A stretch of DNA of 64,000 nt, from NCBI GenBank assembly GCA_021843755.1, contig JAKBWB010000015.1, positions 17,730 to 81,729 on the forward strand. Reading direction: 5' to 3'. Origin of the DNA: Pseudomonadota bacterium. GTDB taxonomy: Bacteria; Pseudomonadota; Gammaproteobacteria; Steroidobacterales; Steroidobacteraceae. Within the stretch, counting starts at the first letter, position 1. The number at the start of each line of letters is the position of its first letter. The notes under the pieces were generated by a model. It had not been told where the DNA came from and ran no database searches. It saw only the letters and a program-made list of their open reading frames with translations. Shown piece after piece: positions 48,864 through 56,595 of the stretch. The translations under genes and the position numbers were made by a program.

Positions 48864-51143
48864 TCAATGCGGCCGCGCGGCGTGGGTGGGAATTTTCCGC
48901 AGCCGTACCCCGCCGGCGGCAGTGCGCTCGAGCACGACATCGAAGCGCCGGCCGCGGAACGCGACGTTCTCGAGCCGCAGCGAACGCCAGCTGGGCGGCA
49001 GGACGGGCGGATAGGCATCGACGAGGCCGGCCGCGCGGATCCGCAGCCCGGTCAGTCCGTAGATCAGACTTTGCAGATACCCGCCCGATCCGGTCAGGAA
49101 CGGCCCCACTTCGTTGGCGGCCGTCTCGGTCTGCACGTCGTAGGGCGGCTTGAGCGTTCCCCCGGTGATGAACAACTGCAGCCAGCGGCCCGCGGCCGCG
49201 CCGCCCTCGCCCGCCTCGACCGCACCGGACACCCACGGCATGATCCCCATGCTGAAGCGGCCGATCCGCGCCGGCGCGGCCGCGCGGACCGCGTAGTCAT
49301 AGGTGCCGCGGCGCAGCGCCGCCGGCATGCGCACATCGAGCGCCGGCAGAAACAGCAGCGGCAGCGGACCGGCCCCGAAGTTCTTGCCGCCCGGCTTGGC
49401 CGTGCCGAACGGCAGATAGTGCGTGCCGCCGGGCGCCATCGGGATGTACAGCCCGCGCGCAATGCGGCGCCAGCGCGGATCGGGACGTAATCCGAGAACG
49501 CGCGCCGCATGGTCGGCGATCCGCAGCGCCGCGGCAGCCCCGAGATTGGTGTAGGTGTCATCGGGGATGTTCGCTTCGGACTCCGCCACCGAGGTCACGT
49601 GCAGGATGTCATAGCGATGCCGGCGCGCATTCCACGTAACGCGGCTGGTCCAGAAGCGCGCCACGGCGCGGATCACCGGCCAGCCATGCACGCGCAGCCA
49701 ACGGCGATCGAGCGTCGCCAGATAGTATTGCCACTGCGCGATGGCGATTTCCGAGTTCACATGGATCTCGCTCAGGGAGAGCACGTGCGCCGAGTACGGC
49801 GTCTGGTCGGTCCCGTTGTACGGATCGGACTCCCACGGATACATCGCGCCGGCGTAGCCGTTGGCGCGGGCCCGGGCCTCGGCCCGCGCCAGCGTACGCT
49901 CGCGAAACGTCAGCAACGAGCGGGCGCGGCGCGGATGCAGCAGCAGCAATGCCGGGTACACCCAGGTGTCGCTGTCCCAGAAGACGTGCCCGGCGTAGCA
50001 GGTCGTCAGGCCGCAGGGACCGACCGCCCAGCCGGTATCAGGCGTGGTGCTCACCAGCAGGTAGTACAACGCCGCGTGCGCCACTTGCTGCGCCCGGGCA
50101 TCGCCGGCGATCCCGATGTCCGGCCGCCACAGCGCGCGCCACGCCTGGCGCTGCTGCGCCAGCAGCCGGGCAAATCCCTGCGCGCGCGCCGCGCGGGCGG
50201 CGCGCAGGTCCGAGGTCGCGACATTGCCGCCCCAGCCGGAGCGGGACATCACGACATACTTGGTGACCGAGTAGGTCCGGCCCCGCTCAACGCGCAAGCT
50301 GACCTCGAGCGCCAGATGCCCGACACCGTGGCGCACGACGAGCACGCGGCTCGGCGCGCTCTTGGGCAAGGCGACGACCGCGGCCATGGCGACCGCCAGG
50401 CTGTTTGCGGCCCGACCCTCGAGCCACAGCGCATGCTCGCGCGCGCTGGCGCCGGTGCGCGCGACCGCCACATACCCCGGGTACCACAGCGCGGCGCGGT
50501 CGGCGGTCGCGGGCGGGTGCGGCGTGAGCGCCAAGCCGTGAGCCGCCAGCGCCCGTTGCACCTGCGGACCGCTCAGGCGCGCGAGCGCGAACCGGGGCGT
50601 ATGCTCCTTCCAGATCGACAGCGGAAACGACAGCCGCACCTCGCCGCTGTACTGCGGTGTGAAGGTCAGGCGGCTGACGGCCAGATGCGGTTGCCGCTGG
50701 CTGACGAAGCTGACGACGCGAATCGCGGTCGTCCGCGCGCCCTCGACATAGCGATAGCGGGTCGTCAGCGTCGCATCATGCAGATCCAAGGTCTGCCGAT
50801 AGCCCGGGAAGTGCCCCGGGCCGAGCGCTGCGCGATCGAGCCAGCCGCGCGGATCGCCGGCGGGCGCCGCGTTGAAGTCGATGGCATTCCAGCCCGGCAG
50901 GCATGCCGGACGGGCGATGTCCCCCTTGGTGCGATCCATCAGGCCCACCATGTAGGTCTGCGTCGCGTCCGTGCCGCGCGGCGCGGTGAGCGTGGCCAGA
51001 TAGCCATTGCCGAGCACGCCGGGGAAATAGCTCGGCACTCCGTCGAGTCCCACGCTGAGCTTGAAGCCCCCATGGGCCAACGCCGGCACACCAGCCGCGG
51101 CCGCGAGCAGCAGTGTGCACAGCAGGGCGGCAGGGCGCTTCAT
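48864..51143 (-). CDS. Secreted GH65-family glycosidase
   Basis: 759 residues. Signal peptide at residues 1-23 (cleavage near ALA-HGG). The N-terminal beta-sandwich is followed by the (alpha/alpha)6 barrel with GHVFWDSDTWVYPALLLLHP, YPWESDPYNG and the catalytic region VAESEANIPDDTYTN (Glu521 or Glu523 as general acid). This layout matches GH65, which includes acid trehalase, ATHL1-type glucosidases and disaccharide phosphorylases. Export argues for hydrolysis rather than phosphorolysis, because phosphorylases are cytoplasmic. ATG 51143 overlaps the stop of the upstream gene as ATGA. With GH31 and trehalase alongside, an alpha-glucosidic substrate such as trehalose or a trehalose-containing oligosaccharide is plausible. 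Confidence 0.87.
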   Translation of the reverse strand: MKRPAALLCTLLLAAAAGVPALAHGGFKLSVGLDGVPSYFPGVLGNGYLATLTAPRGTDATQTYMVGLMDRTKGDIARPACLPGWNAIDFNAAPAGDPRGWLDRAALGPGHFPGYRQTLDLHDATLTTRYRYVEGARTTAIRVVSFVSQRQPHLAVSRLTFTPQYSGEVRLSFPLSIWKEHTPRFALARLSGPQVQRALAAHGLALTPHPPATADRAALWYPGYVAVARTGASAREHALWLEGRAANSLAVAMAAVVALPKSAPSRVLVVRHGVGHLALEVSLRVERGRTYSVTKYVVMSRSGWGGNVATSDLRAARAARAQGFARLLAQQRQAWRALWRPDIGIAGDARAQQVAHAALYYLLVSTTPDTGWAVGPCGLTTCYAGHVFWDSDTWVYPALLLLHPRRARSLLTFRERTLARAEARARANGYAGAMYPWESDPYNGTDQTPYSAHVLSLSEIHVNSEIAIAQWQYYLATLDRRWLRVHGWPVIRAVARFWTSRVTWNARRHRYDILHVTSVAESEANIPDDTYTNLGAAAALRIADHAARVLGLRPDPRWRRIARGLYIPMAPGGTHYLPFGTAKPGGKNFGAGPLPLLFLPALDVRMPAALRRGTYDYAVRAAAPARIGRFSMGIMPWVSGAVEAGEGGAAAGRWLQLFITGGTLKPPYDVQTETAANEVGPFLTGSGGYLQSLIYGLTGLRIRAAGLVDAYPPVLPPSWRSLRLENVAFRGRRFDVVLERTAAGGVRLRKIPTHAARPH

Positions 51144-53236
51144 GGCCGCGTCCGCCTTCCCGTGCCACTGGGATGCAACAGGCCGGGAGGCGGCTTAACG
51201 GCCAGGTAGACCGTGCTCCACAGCTGCGCGGCATCTGCTTCGGTGGCATCCGAACTCTCCGACCCGAACGGTCGGATGTGGTAGCGGCCGTCCGAATACG
51301 TCCAGGACCAAAGCTCGGTATTGGCCATGGATCGCGTCGCCTCGATCGCTCGCCACAGCGTTCGCTGCGCGGCCTGCAGGCTCGAGCGCACCGAGACCGG
51401 CAGATCGGTGCGGCGCAGCTGCCGAGCCAGCCCGGCGGCAAACAGCGCTTGCTGCCACGACCAGACCACGGCGCCCTGATAAGCGTGCCGGGTGAATTCC
51501 CTCTGCAGCGCAGGGGACGCGAATACGGCATTGGCCACCACCATGCCTGCACCGGTCATCAGCCCGGCCGGGAATGGCCGCAGCAGCGTCTTGACCAGGT
51601 GCTCGAGAGCACGCGGGGCGGGCTTGCCGAACAGGAGCAGGTAGCCGACGTCGGACTGCATGACCGGAACCGCCTGCCCCCCGATATCGAGCGAAAGTGC
51701 CGGGAAGCGCACCGGCGCGGACCCGAGTGCAGCCAACGCCGCGCGCGCCGGAACTCTCTGGGCGGCGGCGTAGCGCACCACGTCGCGCACCGCTTGCGCA
51801 TGTGACACCGTCACATTGAACAGCCGCGGAGCGTCCTTACCCCAGACATGCGCCATCTGGCTCGCCCGTGCGAACAACTCGCGGTCGGCCGCCGGCAGGT
51901 ATGGTGCAAGCAGCCCACTTGCGTACAGCCGCGCAATCGCCTCGAGCGCCGCCGGGACCAGCGCGGCATTGACGTCATAGGGGTAGTGTCCGCCGCCGAG
52001 TCCGTCCGTGCTGTCGCGCCAGTCCCCGACCGGCTCGCCGGGCTTCAGCCCGATCAAGTGTCCGAGCACCGGATCGTGTGCGAAGGGAGCCGCGCTGCGC
52101 AGCACGAACTGCAGATTCTTCACCAGCGCCGCACCGCGCGTGCCGTGCCGCTCCTTCGGGCCGCCGACCGCACTGGCGAGGTACGCCGCCGCCCGCAGGC
52201 GTTCCCGCGGGCTGAGCAGCCAGGCGGCCGCATCGGGCGCCAACATGTAGTTCTCATCGATCATCAGATATGTGTAATGGGGAGCGGCCGAGCGCACGCC
52301 GCGATGGCGCAGATTCCACAGCACGGCCTCCTCGCCGATGTCCTCCTCGTGCGCCACCTGCCCGTGCGGCGAGAGCCGCTCGAGCACCGAGTCCAGCGCA
52401 TCGTCGATCGCCCCGCACGTGAGCGCGGGCATCAGCAGGCGCAGACTCATGAGCGTGTCGCGCCCGAAATACGTGTCGAACCGCCATGACCCGGCAAGGA
52501 ACTTCTGGCGATAGGCGAGGAAGGTCAGCGTGTCACGGGCTGCGGCGCTGCCCGCATGCGGATGGCGCAACAACTGCCGTCCCGACAGCGGCGTCAGAGG
52601 TGGCTCACCCGTCAAGCCCGTGACCGCCAGACGGATCACGCCGCGACGGTCGGCAACGATGCGCGTGCCGCGCAGATGGCCCCGCAGCACATGGAGCGAG
52701 AGCCGATAGCTCACCGCGCCGTCGAGGCGCTGCCGTGCCCAGGTAATGGTCTGCCCGCGAACGTGCGGCGCCGTCTCGACGATCGAGGGCAGCTTGCCGC
52801 GCGAATTGTAGTTGCGCAGCACGCGGATGCTCGAGAGGACGGCCCGATGCACCTGCACCGCGGGGTTGCCCGTCAGCTGGACCACGGCAGAGAGGCCATA
52901 GAGCCGGCGGCCGCGCCGGTCACGCCCACGCGCCGGGTGCAGGGCGCCGATCAGATGCCAGCTGGCCCAATGCGGCGTGCGCGCGAACCACACGCCCACA
53001 CCGCTGTCACCGGCGGGAAAAGCAAAGAGGAGGCGAGGATGCGGACCGGAACGTAACACCAGGTCGCCGGCCACGGGGCCTTGGCGAAAAAACGCATTGA
53101 AGAAGCGGCCCTGGTGAACCGCGAATGTCAGCGGCGCGGGCGCCGCGGCCACCGTAGCGCAACCCAGTGCGATGCTCCCGAGAAAAGCGAGCGCGACCCG
53201 TGTCTTACGGGAAGACAAAGACGACAGAACGAGCAT
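51140..53236 (-). CDS. Secreted six-hairpin glycosidase-like protein, family unassigned
   Basis: 698 residues. Signal peptide (RVALAFLGSIALGCATVAAA) then an N-terminal beta-rich part. An (alpha/alpha)6-like region follows with SWRFDTYFGRDTLMSLRLLM near residue 250, HEEDIGEEAVLWNLR, GDWRDSTDGLGGGHYPYDVN and GAVVWSWQQALFAAGLARQL. The FDTYFGRDTL segment resembles the catalytic region of amylo-alpha-1,6-glucosidase-like six-hairpin enzymes, with acidic residues suitable for catalysis, but I cannot place it in a numbered GH family. ATG 53236 is used; GTG 53257 would add 7 residues. It is first of three coupled genes (ATGA overlap with the GH65 gene) transcribed away from trehalase. Confidence 0.72.
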   Translation of the reverse strand: MLVLSSLSSRKTRVALAFLGSIALGCATVAAAPAPLTFAVHQGRFFNAFFRQGPVAGDLVLRSGPHPRLLFAFPAGDSGVGVWFARTPHWASWHLIGALHPARGRDRRGRRLYGLSAVVQLTGNPAVQVHRAVLSSIRVLRNYNSRGKLPSIVETAPHVRGQTITWARQRLDGAVSYRLSLHVLRGHLRGTRIVADRRGVIRLAVTGLTGEPPLTPLSGRQLLRHPHAGSAAARDTLTFLAYRQKFLAGSWRFDTYFGRDTLMSLRLLMPALTCGAIDDALDSVLERLSPHGQVAHEEDIGEEAVLWNLRHRGVRSAAPHYTYLMIDENYMLAPDAAAWLLSPRERLRAAAYLASAVGGPKERHGTRGAALVKNLQFVLRSAAPFAHDPVLGHLIGLKPGEPVGDWRDSTDGLGGGHYPYDVNAALVPAALEAIARLYASGLLAPYLPAADRELFARASQMAHVWGKDAPRLFNVTVSHAQAVRDVVRYAAAQRVPARAALAALGSAPVRFPALSLDIGGQAVPVMQSDVGYLLLFGKPAPRALEHLVKTLLRPFPAGLMTGAGMVVANAVFASPALQREFTRHAYQGAVVWSWQQALFAAGLARQLRRTDLPVSVRSSLQAAQRTLWRAIEATRSMANTELWSWTYSDGRYHIRPFGSESSDATEADAAQLWSTVYLAVKPPPGLLHPSGTGRRTRP

Positions 53237-53297
53237 GGATGTTGCAGCTTCTCTCACGACCTACCCCCGGGGCACTGATGGTATTGCAAGGCCCCTA

Positions 53298-53311
53298 TGA
53301 CATCGATATCA
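53298..53311. promoter_or_regulatory. LacI-type operator, copy 3
   Basis: TGACATCGATATCA, identical to the copy at 40591. It lies between the divergent glycosidase operon and treA, 62 bases from the operon start codon. Confidence 0.7.
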
Positions 53312-53314
53312 TGA

Positions 53315-53328
53315 TGGTATCGATATCA
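53315..53328. promoter_or_regulatory. LacI-type operator, copy 4
   Basis: TGGTATCGATATCA, two mismatches from copy 3 (one of them making the palindrome imperfect), starting 17 bases after copy 3 starts. The tandem placement in the shared 315-base divergent region would let one repressor control both the glycosidase operon and treA. Confidence 0.65.
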
Positions 53329-53551
53329 TTGGTAGCTGACAACCGGCGAGCGCCTCCGAGCAAGAATAAGGCGCGATGCCGTGCGAGTCGCCCGAAGCGG
53401 CGCAGGATGGAGGGTCATGAATCGGGCCGCGTTCACCCCATTGATCGGAATACTGACCGATTAACTATTTGAAATTGTAGGCTTTATTGAGCGCCTGCTG
53501 GCGGCTTGCGCCACCAGGCATCACACTCGCGAACTACCGGGACCTAGATCG
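53329..53551 (+). promoter_or_regulatory. Leader/promoter region of treA
   Basis: 223 bases with no gene. The segment around 53455-53490 is unusually AT-rich for this genome and contains TTGAAA (53469-53474), a candidate -35, but no good -10 at 16-18 bases. The treA start codon lies 61 bases after this AT-rich stretch. Confidence 0.35.
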
Positions 53552-55180
53552 ATGCAATTTCGGACTGACAGACCGCCGCGGCGCCTTGCGGGACTGCTTG
53601 CGGTATTCCTTGGCCTGTTCGCCGCCGCTTCGCTGGCCCACGCAGACCCGGCGAACTGGGCGAACCCGACGCCCGCTCAACTGTTCGGCCCCCTCTTCGT
53701 GCGCGTTCAGATGGACGCGATCTTTCCCGACGGCATGACCTTCGTGGACGCGGTACCCAAAGCCGCGCCGTCCGTCATCCTGCGGCGCTACCGCAAGCAC
53801 TATCCGCGCACGCGCGCGGCGCTGCGGCGCTTCGTCGAGCAGAATTTCACCTTGCCTGCGCCGGATCGCACGCGCGTGCCGCCGGCGCCGACGCTGCGGG
53901 CGCACATCGCGCTGCTGTGGCCCCTGCTGACTCGGCCGGCGACGGTGCCACCGTTGTACTCGTCGCTCCTGTACGTGCCCAAGCCGTACATCGTGCCCGG
54001 CGGACGCTTCCGCGAGTTCTATTACTGGGACTCCTACTTCACGATGCTGGGGCTGATTCCCGATGGGCGCATGGCGAGCGCGCGGGACTTGATCGATGAC
54101 TTCTCCTACCTGATTCGCACCTACGGCCACATCCCCAACGGCAACCGCACTTTCTACCTGTCGCGCTCCCAGCCGCCGGTGTACTACCTGATGGTCGCTC
54201 TGCTGGATCCGCACGACCCGGCACACGCCTGGGCCGATCACCTCTCGGAGCTGAAACGCGAGTACGCCTATTGGATGAAAGGCGCCGCCGGACTGCACCC
54301 CGGACAGGCCCGCCGCAACGTCGTCGAGATGCCCGACGGCGCGCCGCTCAACCGGTATTGGTCGAGCGCCGATACCCCGCGCGACGAGTCGTATCGGGAC
54401 GATGTGTTGACTGCAAAGGCTTCCGGCCGGCCACCGGCGCGAGTCTATCGCGACCTGCGCGCCGCGGCCGAGAGCGGCTGGGACTTCAGCTCACGCTGGC
54501 TCGGCGACGAGCACCATTTGACGACCATCCGCACCACGGACATCGTACCCATCGACCTCAACAGCCTGCTCTACGGCATGGAGCGGGCGATCTCGCGCGG
54601 TTGCGCCGCGGCGCACCAGCCGGCTTGCGCCCGCCTGTTCGCGGCCCGGGCGCGTCGCCGCCGCAGCGCCATCGACCGCTACCTGTGGGATCGGCGCCTG
54701 GGCTACTTCTCGGATTACGATTGGCACTCGGGCCGACGCACGGGTGAACTCACGGCGGCCACGCTCTACCCGCTGTTCGTGCACCTGGCCGATGCGCATC
54801 AGGCCAACTCCGTCGCGGCGGTTGCGCGTGCCCGGCTGCTGAAACGCGGCGGGCTCGTCACCACGACCATCGTGACCGGCCAGCAGTGGGACGCGCCGAA
54901 CGGCTGGGCGCCGCTGCAATGGATCGCCATCAAGGGACTGCGCCATTACGGCCACGCCCGACTCGCGTACTGCATTGCACGCCGCTGGATCGCGACGGTG
55001 CGGCGCGTCTACGAGCACACCGGCAAGCTGGTGGAAAAATACAACGTCGAACGCGAGCTGCCGGGCGGAGGCGGGGAATACCCGTTGCAGGATGGTTTTG
55101 GTTGGACCAACGGTGTCACCGAGGCGCTGCTCACCCTCTACCCGCAACTCGTACACTCTTCACACGGCGGGCGACACTGA
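53552..55180 (+). CDS. treA: Periplasmic trehalase (GH37)
   Basis: 542 residues with a signal peptide (cleavage near AHA-DPA, residue 31). It hydrolyses trehalose to two glucose. Signature 1 PGGRFREFYYWDSYF is near residue 150, and signature 2 QWDAPNGWAPLQ near residue 443. The catalytic acid Asp311 (ESGWDFSSRW) and base Glu495 (KLVEKYNVE) are present, and the C-terminal DGFGWTNGV is conserved. It is divergent from the glycosidase operon, with shared operators in between. No cytoplasmic trehalose phosphotransferase or ABC transporter is near, so glucose is probably the imported product. Confidence 0.96.
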   Translation: MQFRTDRPPRRLAGLLAVFLGLFAAASLAHADPANWANPTPAQLFGPLFVRVQMDAIFPDGMTFVDAVPKAAPSVILRRYRKHYPRTRAALRRFVEQNFTLPAPDRTRVPPAPTLRAHIALLWPLLTRPATVPPLYSSLLYVPKPYIVPGGRFREFYYWDSYFTMLGLIPDGRMASARDLIDDFSYLIRTYGHIPNGNRTFYLSRSQPPVYYLMVALLDPHDPAHAWADHLSELKREYAYWMKGAAGLHPGQARRNVVEMPDGAPLNRYWSSADTPRDESYRDDVLTAKASGRPPARVYRDLRAAAESGWDFSSRWLGDEHHLTTIRTTDIVPIDLNSLLYGMERAISRGCAAAHQPACARLFAARARRRRSAIDRYLWDRRLGYFSDYDWHSGRRTGELTAATLYPLFVHLADAHQANSVAAVARARLLKRGGLVTTTIVTGQQWDAPNGWAPLQWIAIKGLRHYGHARLAYCIARRWIATVRRVYEHTGKLVEKYNVERELPGGGGEYPLQDGFGWTNGVTEALLTLYPQLVHSSHGGRH

Positions 55181-55300
55181 CACCCCTCCGGCTCGCCCGC
55201 CGCGTGGGCCTCGGACAGGGACGTCCACTGAGGCTCGGGGCTGATCCGCCGGTTCTTTAGCGCTGCCTATTCCGTCCTGGATTGCTCAGGCAGATATCGG

Positions 55301-55320
55301 CTAGACTAATCGGTCTAGCG
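55301..55320. promoter_or_regulatory. TetR-type operator upstream of the RND efflux genes
   Basis: A 20-bp palindrome with perfect 7-base arms GCTAGAC / GTCTAGC and spacer TAATCG. The core resembles TAGAC-n-GTCTA boxes bound by TetR/AcrR-family repressors. It lies 61 bases before the start of the efflux operon. No regulator gene is adjacent. Confidence 0.65.
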
Positions 55321-55380
55321 CCTGATTCCCTGTCATGAAGTGATGGCCACGATCGTGGCTGGCAGCAGGGAGGTGTACTC

Positions 55381-56586
55381 TTGCCTACGGAGATCGGTTT
55401 GTCAAGAAGTGTGAAGAATTGCGCCTGCGCGCTGCGAAGGATCGCACGGCCGGCCGGAGTGACATCCCTGACTCTGGCGGCGGCTTTGCTCGCCGGCTGC
55501 GGTTCTTCGACCGTGCATCGCGCCGCGGCAACGCCTCCGTTGGTCACCGTAGCGACGGTAAAGGCGCAGCAAGTACCGCTGACGCGCGAATTCACCGGCC
55601 GACTGTCCGCCTACCGCGAGGCCAACGTGCTCGCGCGGGTCGCCGGCGTGTTGCTGAAGCGCTGGTATACCGAGGGGAGCGAGGTCCGGCCCGGCCAACG
55701 TCTGTTCGAGATCGATCCGGCACCCTATCGAGCGGCGCTCGACGCCGACCTCGCCGCGCTCGCCCAGGCAAAAGCCAACGCGGTCAACGCGCGCATCACC
55801 GCGGAGCGGGACCGGGTCCTCATCAAAACCCACCTCGTGTCCGAATCCCAACTCGATACGGATGAAGCGGCCGAAAGATCCACCGCCGCACTCGTGAAGC
55901 AGCAGGAAGCGAACGTGGAGGCGGCCCGGATCAACCTCGGCTACTGTGACGTGAGGTCCCCGATCAGCGGGATCGCCGGCGAGCAGCAGGTCACCGAAGG
56001 CGCGATGGTCGGCCAGGGCACGCCGACTCTGCTCACCACCGTCGAGCAGATCAATCCCATTTACGTCAATTTCAACGTGCCGGCCACAGAGCAGGAAACG
56101 CTCGAAGCCGACGCTGCCGCGGGCCTCGTCAGGCCGGCGGGCCCGCACGCCGAGGTGCAGCTGATCCTTCCGGACGGCACCGCGTACGGTCAGCCCGGAA
56201 AGCTCGATTTCCGCGCCGCCACCGTCGACCCGACCACCGGCACGATCGCCATGCGCGGCATCCTGCCCAACCCCAAGCGTGAGCTGCTGCCGGGCATGTT
56301 CGTAGACGTGCGGCTCTCGGTCGGCACGGCGATGCATGCCTTTCTGATCCCCCAGGGGGCAGTGCAGCGAGGCCCGGGGGGCGATGCGTACGTCCTGACG
56401 GTGTCCGCCGACGGCACGGTCGTCAAGAAAGCCATCCAAACCGAGGGTGTACACGGCAACGACTGGATCGTCTCGAGCGGCCTGGTCAACGGCGATCGAG
56501 TCATCGTTTCCGGGGTGCTGAAGGCCAGTCCCGGCGCCAAGGTCACTGTCGAGGCGAGTCCCAGCGCCCCCGCGGCGGTGCCCTAG
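55381..56586 (+). CDS. RND efflux periplasmic adaptor (membrane fusion protein)
   Basis: 401 residues. Lipoprotein signal with lipobox LLAGC (Cys40), then LVTVATVKAQQVPLTREFTG, a coiled-coil hairpin of about 60 residues (ALAQAKANAVNARITAERDR to QQEANVEAARINL), the lipoyl/barrel strands, and the membrane-proximal domain (LIPQGAVQRGPGGDAYV). This is the AcrA/MexA type, bridging the inner-membrane pump and outer-membrane channel. The TTG start at 55381 is well supported by GGGAGGT with a 7-base gap. The pump gene starts 9 bases after its stop. A TetR-type palindrome precedes it. Confidence 0.95.
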   Translation: MPTEIGLSRSVKNCACALRRIARPAGVTSLTLAAALLAGCGSSTVHRAAATPPLVTVATVKAQQVPLTREFTGRLSAYREANVLARVAGVLLKRWYTEGSEVRPGQRLFEIDPAPYRAALDADLAALAQAKANAVNARITAERDRVLIKTHLVSESQLDTDEAAERSTAALVKQQEANVEAARINLGYCDVRSPISGIAGEQQVTEGAMVGQGTPTLLTTVEQINPIYVNFNVPATEQETLEADAAAGLVRPAGPHAEVQLILPDGTAYGQPGKLDFRAATVDPTTGTIAMRGILPNPKRELLPGMFVDVRLSVGTAMHAFLIPQGAVQRGPGGDAYVLTVSADGTVVKKAIQTEGVHGNDWIVSSGLVNGDRVIVSGVLKASPGAKVTVEASPSAPAAVP

Positions 56587-56595
56587 GAGCCGGGC

